From the NCBI GenBank assembly GCA_026399755.1, contig JAPLQI010000060.1, positions 1-64,000 on the forward strand: a DNA stretch of 64,000 nucleotides, given 5' to 3'. Below the pieces are notes generated by a model. The model was not told where the DNA came from, ran no database searches, and saw nothing but the letters and a program-made list of their open reading frames with translations. The DNA is from Pseudomonadota bacterium (GTDB taxonomy: Bacteria; Pseudomonadota; Gammaproteobacteria; Burkholderiales; Chitinibacteraceae). Within the stretch, counting starts at the first letter, position 1; the number at the start of each line of letters is the position of its first letter. This document shows, piece by piece, positions 16,959-26,736 of this stretch. The position numbers were made by a program, and so were the translations under genes.

Positions 16959-18533
16959 ATGCTCAGCCATTCTCATATTGATGAAATTAACCTCCGTGCC
17001 CGCCAAATGAGCCTGCAGAGTAAGGAGAGTGCGCTGCTATTATCTGAGCAAGCGTGCCAGCTTGCTATTCAAACTGAGTATCATTTTGGCTATGCACAAG
17101 GTTTACTGAATCATGCCCGTGCTCTAGCACAAGATCCTTTTTTTGAAGAGAGCATTGCTTTAATGCGGCATAGTTTGATGCTGGGTGAGGAACATGATTT
17201 TCAGCAGCATATTGTGGATTGTTTGCAGGAAATTGCAGGCGCTTATTATTGCCAATGTGAGTACGATTTAGCGCTACAGTATTGGTCTTATTGTTTAGAT
17301 TTGTCTTTGAATTTATCTGATGATGATGCATATATCCAAGCCAATATTGGTATTGGGCAGATTTACTTCTCACATGATGATTTTGTAGCGGCTTTAGAAC
17401 ATCACCGCCAAGCCGCAGAATATATACCTAGAATAAAAAATGATAAATTAATTGCTTGTTTGCTAATTAACCTGGGTGGCGATTATCTTGGCTTATTGCA
17501 ATATGATGAGGCGTTAAAAGTATTGCAAGATGGCTTATTGTTTGCGAAAAAAATAGATCATCCTGAATATATATCAGAAGCTTTATGTCTGATAGGGCAA
17601 GCGCAGTGGGCATTGGGTCAGCTAGATATTGCACGGTGTAATTTGCTTTCTGCATTAAAAATAAATAAAAAATTAAAAAATCAATGGTGCTTGGCAAGTA
17701 ATTATCTTGCTTTAGGTAAGATTAGTTTAGCTGTACGTGATGATCCATTAGCGAGTAAATATTTAAAGCAAGGTTTGTTGCATGCCCAGCGTAGAAATGC
17801 CGCTAATTTAGTATTTCAATTTGAGGCGCTGATTGCTGAGCTGGCGGAGTTAAATGGCGATTTTAAATTGGCTTTGGCCTATTTCAAGCGTTTTCATCTT
17901 GGGCAGCAGGCAGTAAAAAATCAGCTTTCCCCGCATAAATTGCAAGCCATGAAAATGCAATTAGAAATGGAAAGCGCACGTTTAGAAAATGCCGATTTAC
18001 GCCGTCAACGCGCGAAGCAGCATAGTGAAATACAGCGGGTGGAGCGGCTGGCTAGCTACGATGGCCTGACTGGTATTTTAAATCGCCGAGGTTTAGAAGA
18101 GCAGGGCTGCGAGCTGTTTCAGCGCCAGCGCATCAATCAGCAGTCTTTATCGGTGCTGATGATCGATGTGGATCACTTTAAGCGGGTAAACGATGGCTGC
18201 GGCCATCCAGTGGGCGACAAAGTATTGAGGCAAATTGCCGCACTGCTTAAATCGGGTTGTCGGCAGGATGATTTGGTAGGGCGCTATGGAGGCGAAGAGT
18301 TTGTGGTGCTCTTACCTAATCATGAAGGCGTCGCCGCCATCGAGGTGGGCGAGCGCTTGCGTAGCATCGTGGATGCATGGATATGGTCGAGAATTCATCC
18401 CGAATTGAAAATCACGATTAGTGTGGGCATTGCCAGTATTGTGGATGATGCATCCCTTGAGGCCTTACTAGACCGCTCGGATCAATGCCTTTATCAAGCG
18501 AAGCAACAGGGGCGAAATAGGGTAGTTGTTTGA
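16959..18533 (+). CDS. TPR-GGDEF diguanylate cyclase
   Basis: 524 residues. Residues 1-340 are TPR repeats related to the two preceding proteins, a coiled linker follows (about 335-365), and a GGDEF domain occupies about 365-524: YDGLTGILNRRGLEE, IDVDHFKRVND, the catalytic GGEEF, and an RxxD inhibitory site (RQDD) five residues before it. It should make c-di-GMP from GTP with product feedback. There is no membrane segment, so input is cytosolic, presumably protein binding to the TPRs. The first 300 bases of the upstream spacer are AT-rich with no clear operator. Confidence 0.95.
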   Translation: MLSHSHIDEINLRARQMSLQSKESALLLSEQACQLAIQTEYHFGYAQGLLNHARALAQDPFFEESIALMRHSLMLGEEHDFQQHIVDCLQEIAGAYYCQCEYDLALQYWSYCLDLSLNLSDDDAYIQANIGIGQIYFSHDDFVAALEHHRQAAEYIPRIKNDKLIACLLINLGGDYLGLLQYDEALKVLQDGLLFAKKIDHPEYISEALCLIGQAQWALGQLDIARCNLLSALKINKKLKNQWCLASNYLALGKISLAVRDDPLASKYLKQGLLHAQRRNAANLVFQFEALIAELAELNGDFKLALAYFKRFHLGQQAVKNQLSPHKLQAMKMQLEMESARLENADLRRQRAKQHSEIQRVERLASYDGLTGILNRRGLEEQGCELFQRQRINQQSLSVLMIDVDHFKRVNDGCGHPVGDKVLRQIAALLKSGCRQDDLVGRYGGEEFVVLLPNHEGVAAIEVGERLRSIVDAWIWSRIHPELKITISVGIASIVDDASLEALLDRSDQCLYQAKQQGRNRVVV

Positions 18534-18851
18534 TCGTTTGCCGTGTCATCTATCGTTTCGATCAAGCGCTGGCTAACAGGGGCGGAACCGCTTAGTGGTT
18601 TAGTGCGCTTAGGGCTTGGCCTTGGGTATTGTGTTAAATCTACATGTTTTTACTAGCAAAAAAGGTAGTAAAAGTACGCCATTCTGTTGCATTCATGTGA
18701 AGGTTTTATGCTTTTTAAACAAGGCTAAGCCATTAAAAATGGGTGTTTAAGGGCTGGGGGCGGATATCCCCACAAAAAATGGGGCTATAACAATGGGGGT
18801 TTTCCGCTAAAATCAACGCTCCCATGACCCCGCAAGCCCTAAGAGTCCCCC
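18534..18851. other. Intergenic region upstream of the FAD/Fe-S oxidoreductase
   Basis: 318 bases without a credible gene. The last 120 bases contain a run of G-clusters (GGGCTGGGGG, ATGGGG, AATGGGGG) and the short dyad GGGGCGGATATCCCC near 18756-18770. They could form a structured leader or a regulator site. I see no defined promoter. Confidence 0.4.
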
Positions 18852-21800
18852 ATGGCCGAGCCTATTACTACTCCCATCCCACCGCAGCTTGTGCACGATC
18901 GTGTGCGCGAAATTCCTTACAACTACACTTCGTTCTCCGATCGTGAGATTGTGATTCGCTTACTTGGTGAAGATGCCTGGCAAGTGCTTGATGATTTACG
19001 CCAACAGCGTAAAACCGGCCGGTCTGCGCGGATGCTGTTTGAAGTATTGGGCGATATCTGGGTTGTGAAGCGTAACCCCTATCTGCAAGACGATTTACTC
19101 GATAATCCTAAACGCCTGAATATGCTGGCCGAAGCCATGCATCATCGTGTGCATGAGATCGAAAAACGTCGCCAAGAAAACACCCAAGTTGCGCTGCTGA
19201 TTGATCGCACTCGCGAGGCGGTAGAGCGCTTTGAGCGCGAGTTTATCGATGTGGCCTTACTGCGCCGTAAAGTGCTGAAAAAAATGGGCCGCATTACTCG
19301 CAATGACAATATTTGTTTTGATGGCTTGGCGCGGGTCAGCCATGTAACGGACGCTACCGACTGGCGCGTTGAATACCCCTTTGTGGTGCTGGCCCCCGAT
19401 ACCGAAGAAGAAATGGCCCCGCTGGTGGCGGCCTGTATTGAGCTGGGATTAACCATTATCCCGCGTGGCGGTGGTACAGGTTATACCGGTGGTGCGGTGC
19501 CATTAACGGCGCTCTCTGCCGTAATCAATACCGAAAAGCTGGACCAGCATAACGGGGTTGAATACCGCGAATTGCCAGGTAGTACGGGCAAAGTGGCCAC
19601 GATTCAATGCGGTGCAGGTGTGGTCACCCGCCGTGTGATGGAAACTGCCGAGGCTGCAGGTTTAGCGTTTGCGGTGGACCCAACTTCGGCTGATGCTTCC
19701 TGTATTGGCGGCAATGTGGCGATGAATGCCGGCGGCAAAAAAGCCGTGCTGTGGGGCACGGCGCTGGATAATCTGGTGAGCTGGAAGATGGTTGATCCAG
19801 ATGGCAACTGGATGTTCATCGAGCGCATGGATCACAATATGGGCAAGATCCATGATGCCAAACAAGCCACATTCCGCATCCGCAAATTTAAGCCTGATGG
19901 CAAAACGCTGCTCAGCGATGAAAACTTAGTGATCCCAGGCAATAAATTCCGCAAGGAAGGCCTGGGTAAAGATGTAACAGATAAATTCCTGTCCGGCCTG
20001 CCGGGCATTCAGAAAGAAGGCACCGACGGGCTGATTACCAGCGCTCGTTTTGTGCTGCATCGCATGCCCGCGCATGTGCGTACGGTGTGTCTGGAATTCT
20101 TTGGCGAAGTCAGCCGTGCCGTGCCGTCGATTGTAGAAATCAAAGATTATCTGGATGCCCATCCTAGCGTGCAGCTGGCCGGTTTAGAGCATCTGGATTG
20201 GCGCTATGTGCGCGCCGTGGGTTATGCCACCAAGGCCAAATCGAAAGGTCGGCCAAAGATGGTCTTGATTGCCGATCTGGTTTCTGATGACGAAGACGCA
20301 GTTGGGCTGGCATCTAGCCACGTGGTGCAGCTGGCGAATATGCGCGGTGGCGAAGGCTTTGTGGCCGTCACGCCAGAAGCGCGTAAAAAGTTTTGGCTGG
20401 ATCGCGCCCGCACTGCTGCGATTGCTCGTCATACCAATGCCTTTAAAGTTAACGAAGACGTGGTGATTCCTTTGCCACGCCTTGGCGAGTATTCCGACGC
20501 CATTGAGCGGATTAATATCGAGCTGTCGCTGACCAGCAAGCTAGAGCTACTCGATAAGCTACAAGACTTTTTCGCCCATGGCCGCTTGCCGGTGGATGCG
20601 GGGGACGCGCCGGTTAGCGCCGAAGAATTTATTGGCGATAGACGCGAAACTGCGCTGGCGCTGATTGCCAAATCACGCCTGCACTGGCAGTGGATTTTTG
20701 ATCACCTCGATGATTCATTCGAGCTGTATCGCGCTGCATTCCCGACCATGCCTTTAGAAAAAGAGCTGATCGGCGGTGATATTCCGCAAAGCGTATTTTT
20801 AGCGCTGCGTGATTTTGTGCTGCGGGTGAGTTGGAAGCGTGAGTTGCTGGCTGGTCTTGAGGCCCTGTTTTCTGGCCGCACCGATAAATCCATTATGGAA
20901 CTGGTGTTCGCTATTCAGCAGAAAGTGCTGAAAGGCCGCACTTGGGTGGCGCTGCATATGCATGCAGGCGACGGCAATGTGCACACCAATATTCCGGTGA
21001 ATTCCGACGATTACGAGATGCTGCAACGCGCCCACCATGCCGTGGCGCGGATTATGGGTGTGGCCCGCAATCTAAATGGCGTGATTTCCGGCGAGCACGG
21101 CATTGGTATCACTAAGTATGAGTTTTTGACGCGTGAAGAGCTGGCCCCGTTTGAAGCGTATAAGCAGCGTGTTGATCCGAATGGCCACTTTAATAAAGGC
21201 AAGCTGATGCCCGGCGCGGATCTGGCCAATGCCTATACGCCATCATTCAGCCTGCTGGGGGCCGAGTCGCTAATCTTAGAAGCATCTGACATCGGCGAGA
21301 TCAGCAATAGCGTTAAAGACTGCCTGCGCTGCGGTAAATGTAAGCCGGTTTGCTCCACCCATGTGCCGCGCGCTAATTTGCTATATAGCCCTAGAAATAA
21401 AATTCTGGCTACGGGTTTACTCACCGAAGCGTTTTTATACGAAGAGCAAACCCGCCGTGGCGTATCGCTCAAGCATTTTGACGAGCTGGGGGACGTGGCC
21501 GACCATTGCACGGTGTGCCATCGCTGTTTAAACCCTTGCCCTGTGAATATCGATTTTGGCGATGTATCGATCGCCATGCGTAATTTCTTGCGCAAAGAAG
21601 GTAAAAAGAAATTCAACCCAGTCACCGCAATTGGTATGGGTTTCTTAACCATTAAAGACCCGGCGACCATCAAGCTGATCCGTAAGGTAACGATCGAATG
21701 GGGCTATAAAGGCCAGCGCCTAGCGCATGCTGTGGCTAAGCGTATGGGCTTACTCAAGCCTGCTTTGAAAGCGCCGCCTGCCACGGTGGGCAAGGCGTCG

Positions 21801-22736
21801 ATCAAAACGCAGGTGATCCACTTTATCAATAAGCCTATGCCAGGCGGACTGCCGAAGAAAACGGCCCGCGCCTTGCTGGATGTGGAGGATTCAACCGTAG
21901 TGCCGGTGATTCGCGACCCGCAACGCCTTAATATGAAGGAAGAACAAGAATCGGTGTTCTACTTCCCCGGTTGCGGCTCAGAGCGCTTATTTAGTCAGGT
22001 GGGTCTTGCCACACAAGCCATGCTTTGGCATGTGGGCACAACCACCGTGCTGCCGCCGGGTTATCTCTGCTGCGGCTACCCGCAAACATCGGGTGGTGAG
22101 AAAGATAAGGGCGATAAGATCACCATGGATAACCGCGTGTTATTCCATCGCCTTGCCACCACGCTCAATTACCTCGATATCAAAACGGTGATTGTTTCTT
22201 GCGGCACCTGTATGGATCAGCTGCAAAAGTATCAGTTTGAGCTGATTTTCCCCGGCTGCCGTCTTTTGGATATTCATGAATATCTATTAGAAAAAGGCGT
22301 GAAACTGGCTGGCGTCAGCGGCGAGCGTTATATGTACCACGAGCCATGCCACACCCCGATGAAGACGTACAAAGGCATCGATGTGGCCAATGAACTCATG
22401 GGGCAGAAAGTAGAGCTGAATGACCGATGCTGCGGCGAATCTGGCACTTTTGGCGTATCCAAGCCACAAATCGCCACGCAAGTTCGCTTTAGAAAAGAAG
22501 AGGAGATGAAAAAGGGCGCAGATAAATTGCGTGCTGAATCGGGAGCTGAAACCCCCGTCAAAATCCTCACCTCCTGCCCATCTTGCCTACAAGGTTTGAG
22601 TCGCTACAACGACGATTCAGGCACCACTGCTGACTACATCGTGGTAGAAATCGCCAAAACGGTATTAGGCGCAAACTGGATGCCAGAGTATGTAGAAAAA
22701 GCACGTAACGGCGGGATTGAGCGGGTGTTGTTGTAA
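18852..22736 (+). CDS. Giant FAD/Fe-S oxidoreductase, D-lactate-dehydrogenase-like (DUF3683 type)
   Basis: 1294 residues. A DUF3683-type N-terminus (about 1-150) is followed by an FAD_binding_4 domain with [15 protein letters not shown] and a FAD-oxidase C-terminal domain with [16 protein letters not shown] and [12 protein letters not shown]. Two 4Fe-4S motifs follow ([11 protein letters not shown] and [13 protein letters not shown]), then paired CCG domains ([45 protein letters not shown]). The plan equals GlcD/Dld fused to GlcF/GlpC, so it probably oxidises a D-2-hydroxyacid such as D-lactate and passes electrons to the respiratory chain. The substrate is inferred. It is monocistronic with its own terminator. 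Confidence 0.9.
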   Translation: MAEPITTPIPPQLVHDRVREIPYNYTSFSDREIVIRLLGEDAWQVLDDLRQQRKTGRSARMLFEVLGDIWVVKRNPYLQDDLLDNPKRLNMLAEAMHHRVHEIEKRRQENTQVALLIDRTREAVERFEREFIDVALLRRKVLKKMGRITRNDNICFDGLARVSHVTDATDWRVEYPFVVLAPDTEEEMAPLVAACIELGLTIIPRGGGTGYTGGAVPLTALSAVINTEKLDQHNGVEYRELPGSTGKVATIQCGAGVVTRRVMETAEAAGLAFAVDPTSADASCIGGNVAMNAGGKKAVLWGTALDNLVSWKMVDPDGNWMFIERMDHNMGKIHDAKQATFRIRKFKPDGKTLLSDENLVIPGNKFRKEGLGKDVTDKFLSGLPGIQKEGTDGLITSARFVLHRMPAHVRTVCLEFFGEVSRAVPSIVEIKDYLDAHPSVQLAGLEHLDWRYVRAVGYATKAKSKGRPKMVLIADLVSDDEDAVGLASSHVVQLANMRGGEGFVAVTPEARKKFWLDRARTAAIARHTNAFKVNEDVVIPLPRLGEYSDAIERINIELSLTSKLELLDKLQDFFAHGRLPVDAGDAPVSAEEFIGDRRETALALIAKSRLHWQWIFDHLDDSFELYRAAFPTMPLEKELIGGDIPQSVFLALRDFVLRVSWKRELLAGLEALFSGRTDKSIMELVFAIQQKVLKGRTWVALHMHAGDGNVHTNIPVNSDDYEMLQRAHHAVARIMGVARNLNGVISGEHGIGITKYEFLTREELAPFEAYKQRVDPNGHFNKGKLMPGADLANAYTPSFSLLGAESLILEASDIGEISNSVKDCLRCGKCKPVCSTHVPRANLLYSPRNKILATGLLTEAFLYEEQTRRGVSLKHFDELGDVADHCTVCHRCLNPCPVNIDFGDVSIAMRNFLRKEGKKKFNPVTAIGMGFLTIKDPATIKLIRKVTIEWGYKGQRLAHAVAKRMGLLKPALKAPPATVGKASIKTQVIHFINKPMPGGLPKKTARALLDVEDSTVVPVIRDPQRLNMKEEQESVFYFPGCGSERLFSQVGLATQAMLWHVGTTTVLPPGYLCCGYPQTSGGEKDKGDKITMDNRVLFHRLATTLNYLDIKTVIVSCGTCMDQLQKYQFELIFPGCRLLDIHEYLLEKGVKLAGVSGERYMYHEPCHTPMKTYKGIDVANELMGQKVELNDRCCGESGTFGVSKPQIATQVRFRKEEEMKKGADKLRAESGAETPVKILTSCPSCLQGLSRYNDDSGTTADYIVVEIAKTVLGANWMPEYVEKARNGGIERVLL

Positions 22737-22767
22737 GCATCTTTGGATGCCCGCACGACTAGAAGTG

Positions 22768-22795
22768 AAAAATGGGCACAGGGTGCCCATTTTTT
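22768..22795. terminator. Bidirectional terminator between convergent genes
   Basis: AAAATGGGCAC-AGG-GTGCCCATTTTTT: an 11-base perfect stem with a tight loop and T-run on the plus strand, A-run on the other. It overlaps the last codon of the small reverse-strand gene. Confidence 0.9.
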
Positions 22796-23051
22796 ATGCT
22801 GGTTGATGAATCAGCAGTGGCCAAGCCATCTCCTCATAGAGCACTTCAGCAGCGAGTAAACGTATTCCTGCTGGGCCGCTTTCGATGATTCGCTTTTCAT
22901 CACGGGAGATAAACAGCTTACATTGAAAACCTTGCTCGGCAGGCAAGCGATGGTGCATATCTTGTATGGCAAATTTAGCCTGAGGGCCTTCGCTTTCAAA
23001 ACTGCCCCATAAGCGATCGTATTGCCAGATTTGCAGGCGGTATTTATTCAT
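22794..23051 (-). CDS. Small conserved-looking hypothetical protein
   Basis: 85 residues, begins MNKYRLQIWQYDRLWGSFES, with no signal or membrane segment. An AAAGGAC site 7 bases before the ATG supports translation. It ends in a shared terminator with the convergent oxidoreductase. The pattern of alternating hydrophobic residues suggests a small alpha/beta fold. No family is recognised. Confidence 0.65.
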   Translation of the reverse strand: MNKYRLQIWQYDRLWGSFESEGPQAKFAIQDMHHRLPAEQGFQCKLFISRDEKRIIESGPAGIRLLAAEVLYEEMAWPLLIHQPA

Positions 23052-23094
23052 TGAGGTGTCCTTTGTGAGGTAACTGATATTGCGAAGTACTTAT

Positions 23095-23328
23095 CTTTTT
23101 AGTGCCTTCGGCACGTTGGTTTAGGTGCGGCATCCCCGCGGGGACTCACTTTCTTGAACGGCCAAGAAAGTAAGCAAAGAAGGCCGCCCCGACCAGCACG
23201 AAGGCCCCTCACTGCGGATAATCGGCTCGGCGAAAAAGGCTGCTCGCTCTCTGCCTCGCTACCCCTTTTCCGAAACCCCGATCCACTTATTCCTCGCTTC
23301 GGCGTGCTTCAAGGGGGGATTTAAGCCC
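23095..23328 (+). repeat. Dispersed ~230-base intergenic repeat, copy 1
   Basis: It starts CTTTTTAGTGCCTTCGGCAC and ends AAGGGGGGATTTAAGCCC. The same ordered blocks occur at 43382-43616 and 44672-44907: the GTGCC-TTC-GGCAC hairpin, a CCCCGCGGGG-type palindrome, CTTTCTTGAACGGCCAAGAAAG, and GGCCGCCCC. The arms and hairpins suggest a non-coding mobile or structural element. Spurious reading frames inside it should not be called genes. Confidence 0.85.
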
Positions 23329-23406
23329 AGTGCCACGAGCTACGATATGAATTCATATTTCTAAGGTTTGAAAAGACTTAAAACCTAATCAAAAAATAAC
23401 TTAAGT

Positions 23407-23474
23407 CAAAACCTGTTCTTCTCCGTGAAACTCTGTGTTCTCTGTGGCCTTCGTGTTTCAAGACTTGGGTTTTT
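23407..23474 (-). repeat. CACGGAG-type dispersed repeat, copy 1
   Basis: Read on the reverse strand it contains GTCTTGAAACACGAAGG, CACAGAGAACACAGAG and TTTCACGGAGAA. The copy at 50526-50583 has the same order on the plus strand. This type of low-complexity CACGGAG/CACAGAG repeat is known from many bacterial intergenic regions. Confidence 0.75.
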
Positions 23475-23484
23475 TTGCGTAACA

Positions 23485-24177
23485 TCAGTTAGGTAATTGA
23501 TTGAGCCATTGTGTAAACATTAATCGGCAGGCGGAGCTAAGTGCTGCGCCATTCTCTGCTGCTTGTTTGCGCAATTGGCAGGGCACTATGCCTGCCATCG
23601 CCAGCTCTGCTGCATGGCCGATCAGCCATTGCTCGATTCGCTGGCAATCGGCTTCGGCGTGAAATTGCAGTGCCAAGGCATAGTCACCCAGCGAGAAAGC
23701 TTGATGGGGGCATTGCGCTGATCCGGCTAATCGCGTTGATGCTTGCGGAATGGCAAATTGGTCGCCATGCCAGTGCAATACCGGTAAATTACGCAGGGCT
23801 CGAAGAGGCGATTTCTCTCCGGCGGCGCTGAGCGTGAGCGGGCCAAAGCCTATTTCTTGCTGCTGCATAGGAGCGACCTCAGCACCCAAGGCACGCGCCA
23901 TTAACTGCGCACCAAGGCATATTCCTAGTGTGGGTTTTTGTAGGCTTAGCCTGTGCTGTATCACGGCCAGCTCATCCAAAATAAAGGGATATTTATCCTC
24001 GTCGAATGCGCCGATAGGCCCGCCTAAAACGATCAATAAATCGGCCTGCCCAGCAGGGGACAGATCATCCAGCCCTGCTTCTAAATAGCGAATAGCAAAA
24101 TCATGCTCCTGCAATAGGGGCGCAAGTATGCCTAGGTCTTCAAATAAAACATGGCGAATAACGATAGCGGTTTTCAT
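23485..24177 (-). CDS. Class I glutamine amidotransferase-like protein (GMP-synthase-type GATase)
   Basis: 230 residues from the ATG at 24177 (MKTAIVIRHVLFEDLG), which has GGAG 9 bases upstream. It is a GATase fold with nucleophile Cys in LGICLGAQLMARALGA, an oxyanion GGPIGAFDE segment and the His-x-Glu pair in LQFHAEADC. It has no synthetase partner domain. Similar stand-alone proteins are annotated as GuaA-like amidotransferases or gamma-glutamyl hydrolases; the actual substrate is unknown. In-frame codons upstream of 24177 fall in an inverted-repeat element. Confidence 0.88.
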   Translation of the reverse strand: MKTAIVIRHVLFEDLGILAPLLQEHDFAIRYLEAGLDDLSPAGQADLLIVLGGPIGAFDEDKYPFILDELAVIQHRLSLQKPTLGICLGAQLMARALGAEVAPMQQQEIGFGPLTLSAAGEKSPLRALRNLPVLHWHGDQFAIPQASTRLAGSAQCPHQAFSLGDYALALQFHAEADCQRIEQWLIGHAAELAMAGIVPCQLRKQAAENGAALSSACRLMFTQWLNQLPN

Positions 24178-24183
24178 GCTTCT

Positions 24184-24361
24184 AGGCTCCATTGATGTTT
24201 GTTTCACAGCTGCGTTTGGCCCAGTTTTGGGGCTGAGTCAGAAAATGGCCATTCACTGCGTTATGCTCCTCGGAAATAACTAGTTATTGCCTTCGTCGCA
24301 CGCCTTGCGACTGGCCATTTTCTGACTCAGCGCAGGCGCGAAACAAACATCAACGGAGCCT
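24184..24361. repeat. Large imperfect inverted-repeat element overlapping the yggS 3' end
   Basis: An outer pair TTGATGTTTGTTTC (24192-24205) / GAAACAAACATCAA (24340-24353) is extended by AGGCTCC/GGAGCCT. An inner perfect 20-base pair lies at 24232-24251 and 24312-24331 (GCTGAGTCAG.../...CTGACTCAGC). The core contains the palindrome AATAACTAGTTATT. Dyad symmetry, 178-base size and no coding capacity make it MITE-like. The right arm encodes the last part of the yggS frame and the left arm abuts the GATase gene. Confidence 0.8.
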
Positions 24362-25149
24362 CGCTCCTGTGCCGTTTTTTCTGGCCAGTAATATTGGTCG
24401 CTTGTGGCCCTCGCTCCAAAAATAGCCTGGCCGACCCGGATAATGGTGGCGCCTTCTTCAATGGCCAGCTCAAAATCGCCAGACATGCCCATGGAAAGCT
24501 CGCAGAGTTGAGGCGTATTTTGTTGCAGCTGGTCTCGCAAACTACGCAAGGTTTGAAAGCAGCTTCTGACTTGATCGCTGTGGCTAGAGAGCATGGCCAG
24601 CGTCATCAGTCCGCGTACTTTGAGTGCGCTAAAATCTTTTAAACCGTGCAAGAAGGCGGCTGTTGCTGCGGGCTGCAAGCCATACTTGCTGGCCTCGCCC
24701 GATGTGTTGACCTGCACCAGCACATCCATAGCACGGCCTTCTTTTTGTAAGTGATCTTCCAGTGCTTGAGCTAGTTTCAGGCTGTCTAGCGCATGAAATT
24801 CGGAGGCAAAGCGGCAGACCTGGCGGACTTTATTGCTTTGCAAATGGCCGATCACAATCCAGCGTAAATCTGCCAAATGCTGCATAGAGTCGGCTTTTTC
24901 CTGCGCTTCCTGCACTTTATTTTCGCCCATTGCGCGGCATCCCGCTGCGTAGGCCATTTGAATGCGCGAGCTAGCTATGGTTTTGCTGACCGGCAGTAAT
25001 TGAACCCCATCAGGGCTGCGGCCACTTCTAAGGCAGGCGGCCGATATTTTATCTTTGACCATCGCTAGATTGCCGCTAATTTCAGCTTGGGTTTGCGCCT
25101 GTGGATATAGAATTTTAGCGTGTGGCTCAATGGCTGGATTGTTTTGCAT
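24280..25149 (-). CDS. yggS: PLP-binding homeostasis protein (YggS/PLPHP family) with extended C-terminus
   Basis: 289 residues from the ATG at 25149; family members are usually about 230-235. It has a TIM-barrel PLP carrier with the PLP Lys in LLPVSKTIAS, plus GENKVQEAQEK, RWIVIGHLQSNK, VLVQVNTSGEASKYG, SMGMSGDFELAIEEG and RVGQAIFGAR. It buffers pyridoxal phosphate; no enzymatic activity is known for the family. About 29 extra N-terminal residues precede the usual start. The C-terminal tail after about EKTAQE is encoded by the inverted-repeat element at 24184-24361. It is divergent from a MocR regulator. Confidence 0.92.
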   Translation of the reverse strand: MQNNPAIEPHAKILYPQAQTQAEISGNLAMVKDKISAACLRSGRSPDGVQLLPVSKTIASSRIQMAYAAGCRAMGENKVQEAQEKADSMQHLADLRWIVIGHLQSNKVRQVCRFASEFHALDSLKLAQALEDHLQKEGRAMDVLVQVNTSGEASKYGLQPAATAAFLHGLKDFSALKVRGLMTLAMLSSHSDQVRSCFQTLRSLRDQLQQNTPQLCELSMGMSGDFELAIEEGATIIRVGQAIFGARATSDQYYWPEKTAQERGSVDVCFAPALSQKMASRKACDEGNN

Positions 25150-25272
25150 GGCACCCTTTTTAGATCGCTGTGGTTTGCCCACTTCAAGAACCAAACTCTA
25201 GCCCGTTATTGGACCATTAAAAACCTCCAGATTTGATAATATAGATGGTCCAGTTATTTCTGTGAGCAAACC
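25150..25272. promoter_or_regulatory. yggS/mocR divergent promoter with an 8-base dyad
   Basis: TGGACCAT (25210-25217) and ATGGTCCA (25245-25252) are perfect inverted copies centred 35 bases apart in a 123-base divergent spacer. They are the best candidate for the operator of the adjacent MocR regulator. Such proteins typically bind paired sites between themselves and a divergent target. Confidence 0.6.
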
Positions 25273-26703
25273 ATGCTGCGCCCCTGGTCCTTATTACTGC
25301 AGATTGATCGGCAAGCGGGGCTGGCTGTGCATCTGCAAATTGCCCAATACATCGTGGATGAAATTCAAAGGGGGCGCTTAACGGGCGGCAGCGCACTGCC
25401 TGGCTCACGAGAGGTCGCCCGCCAGCTGGGGGTAAACCGCAAGACGGTAATTCAAGCTTTTGATGAGCTGATTGCCCAAGGCTGGCTTTGCACTCAGGGC
25501 CGACGCGGCACTTTTGTGTTGCCCGCGCTGATTGCTACAGAGCGGCCTATGGCCAAAGCGAAAATCATCAAGGAAGCGGTGCAGCAGCTTGAGTCGCATC
25601 TCATTGATTTTACCGATGGCGTGCCAGATTCCAGGTTGATTCCCTTTGATGTGCTGGGGCGGGCTTATCGAAGGGCCTTAATCGCGACGGCTAGAGCGAA
25701 TCGTTTGGCTTATGGCGATCCGCGTGGCGAATTGCCCTTGCGCCAAGCGCTTTGCACCATGCTTAGTCAGGAGCGTGGCCTGAATGCTGGTGTTAATCAA
25801 TTGTGCGTGGTGCGGGGCAGCCAGATGGGTATTTACCTTGCTGCGCGTGTTTTGTTAAGACCCGGAGATGCGGTGGCTTTGGATGCGCTAAGCTACCCGC
25901 CGGCGAGGGCGGCATTTCAGGCTGCGGGCGCACAGACCTTTGCAATTGGTCAGGATGAATCAGGCATGCGGCCAGATGAATTGGAGCAGCTTTGCCAGCA
26001 GCGCCGCCTGAAAGCGATTTATCTGACTCCCCATCACCAGTTCCCCACAACCACAATGATGCCGCCAGAGCGCCGTATGCAGCTATTAGCACTGGCGGAC
26101 CGCTATGGTTTTGTGATTATTGAGGATGATTACGACCATGAGTTTCATTTCGCTCATCGCCCTGTTTTTCCCCTGGCGAGCATTAGCACTTCAGATAATG
26201 TGATTTATATTTCTTCGCTTTCCAAAGTATTAGCACCGTGTTTACGGCTGGGCTATGTTTTTGGGCCTCAGGATTTTATTGATCGCTGCGCCGCTGAGGT
26301 GATGCTGATCGACAGGCAGGGTAATGCAGTGACCGAGCTGGCCGTGACCGATTTGATGCAAAGCGGAGAATTAAAACGCCACATTCGCCGTGCGCTGCGT
26401 ATTTATGAAAGCCGACGCAATATCATGGCAGAAGAAATTAAGACCCTAATAGGGGATAAGGTGAGTTTTAATTTACCCAGTGGCGGTTTGGCTTTGTGGT
26501 TAAAAATCAATATACCGCTAGATATGCAGCGTTTGCAGAGTGACGCAAGCAAACAGGGAGTGAAAGTATTGCTCGGTAGTGATTTCGCAGCAGAAGACCA
26601 GCCCATTCAAGCCCTGCGGCTAGGCTACGGCAGCTTGGAGCCGGAGGAAATTAAGCAGGGAATTCAGCGCCTTGCGAAGGCGATGGAGCTGCAAATTAAA
26701 TGA
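25273..26703 (+). CDS. MocR-family (GntR-aminotransferase) transcriptional regulator, PdxR-like
   Basis: 476 residues. An N-terminal GntR winged helix (about 10-80: LPGSREVARQLGVNRKTVIQ) is followed by a fold-type-I aminotransferase domain (about 115-470) with EDDYDHEF and the PLP Lys in SSLSKVLAPCLRLGY. MocR proteins bind PLP or a PLP-amino acid adduct in this domain and regulate vitamin B6 or amino acid genes. Here it is divergent from yggS, a PLP carrier, which fits a PLP-sensing circuit. No pdxST or transporter is nearby. The ATG is 123 bases from the yggS start. Confidence 0.93.
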   Translation: MLRPWSLLLQIDRQAGLAVHLQIAQYIVDEIQRGRLTGGSALPGSREVARQLGVNRKTVIQAFDELIAQGWLCTQGRRGTFVLPALIATERPMAKAKIIKEAVQQLESHLIDFTDGVPDSRLIPFDVLGRAYRRALIATARANRLAYGDPRGELPLRQALCTMLSQERGLNAGVNQLCVVRGSQMGIYLAARVLLRPGDAVALDALSYPPARAAFQAAGAQTFAIGQDESGMRPDELEQLCQQRRLKAIYLTPHHQFPTTTMMPPERRMQLLALADRYGFVIIEDDYDHEFHFAHRPVFPLASISTSDNVIYISSLSKVLAPCLRLGYVFGPQDFIDRCAAEVMLIDRQGNAVTELAVTDLMQSGELKRHIRRALRIYESRRNIMAEEIKTLIGDKVSFNLPSGGLALWLKINIPLDMQRLQSDASKQGVKVLLGSDFAAEDQPIQALRLGYGSLEPEEIKQGIQRLAKAMELQIK

Positions 26704-26736
26704 TGATCAAGCGGCCTTCAGTGCTATTTACCTGAT

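Larger units (their letters stand above)
23052..23484. other. Gene-free region made of dispersed repeats
   Basis: 433 bases holding one copy of the ~230-base repeat (23095-23328) and one CACGGAG-type repeat (about 23407-23474), described separately. The short remainder is AT-rich. No gene is supported here. Confidence 0.7.

Noticed and set aside
23095-23328. CRISPR array or tandem repeat
   Set aside because: The repeated blocks occur once per locus at three distant places and are not regularly spaced; no array exists anywhere in the window.
24184-24361. Intrinsic terminator of yggS
   Set aside because: The stem is strong, but its arms span more than 170 bases, overlap coding sequence and lack a T-run. 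An inserted inverted-repeat element explains it better.
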